From Pontibacter mucosus (GTDB lineage Bacteria; Bacteroidota; Bacteroidia; Cytophagales; Hymenobacteraceae): a stretch of 64,000 bases of DNA. Within the stretch, counting starts at the first letter, position 1. Every line of letters begins with the position of its first letter. The notes below the pieces were generated by a model. The model ran no database searches. It was not told the origin of the DNA and was given only the letters and a program-made list of their open reading frames with translations. The stretch is from positions 62,001 to 126,000 of the forward strand of contig NZ_QBKI01000007.1 of NCBI RefSeq assembly GCF_003054055.1. The letters are read 5' to 3'. The position numbers were made by a program, and so were the translations under genes. This document shows positions 63,997 through 64,000 of this stretch, piece by piece.

Positions 63997-64000
63997 TCAA

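Overview
The window looks like chromosomal DNA of a fairly GC-rich Bacteroidota, most likely Cytophagales/Hymenobacteraceae and possibly Pontibacter-like. This is inferred from three SusC/SusD pairs, a DAHP synthase-chorismate mutase fusion, a type IX secretion C-terminal domain, TTG-N19-TAnnTTTG-type promoters and the lack of Shine-Dalgarno sequences. No species call is possible without a database.

Layout. 1-13.1 kb is ordinary chromosome: proline dehydrogenase; an aromatic-biosynthesis run (DAHP synthase-chorismate mutase, aroB, aroA, an unknown gene); a RhuM-Fic/Doc protein; a metal/cobalamin-type binding protein; an M42 peptidase; an acyl-CoA carboxylase beta-subunit gene broken by a frameshift; mltG; a thioesterase; and a YihY membrane protein. 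A tRNA-Ser(UGA) at 13.3 kb is followed by the N-terminal stub of a tyrosine recombinase. Two decayed IS5-family copies in the same orientation (14.0-15.0 and 20.1-21.0 kb) enclose a TIM-barrel protein, ApbE, a Gfo/Idh/MocA oxidoreductase and a SUMF1-type protein. This has the layout of an old composite element at a tRNA-linked island.

21.2-47.4 kb is a sialoglycan locus. It holds a FadR-type regulator, SusC/SusD, a SusD remnant, three GH33 sialidases, N-acetylneuraminate lyase, a mutarotase-symporter fusion (NanM-NanT), a two-domain sialate O-acetylesterase, an N-acylglucosamine 2-epimerase, two GH27 enzymes, a GH2 beta-galactosidase and a secreted PNGase F. Together these would release N-glycans, trim sialic acid and galactose, import sialic acid and convert it to ManNAc and then GlcNAc. 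No GlcNAc kinase, deacetylase or GH20 is visible here. 47.7-63.9 kb adds a ROK regulator, two more SusC/SusD pairs, a GH16 enzyme and two formylglycine sulfatases, which suggests sulfated galactose/GlcNAc glycans as a further target.

The most unusual signal is a short word, AAGTATA(A)/(T)TATACTT, counted by eye at about 100 copies on both strands, inside genes in different reading frames, between genes and in terminator loops. It is absent from the IS-bounded island and from about 25.1-29.1 kb. A second signal is an 11-bp GT-N3-AC palindrome (ATGTCATACAT) just downstream of the predicted promoters of two SusC operons, a candidate operator for the FadR-type regulator.
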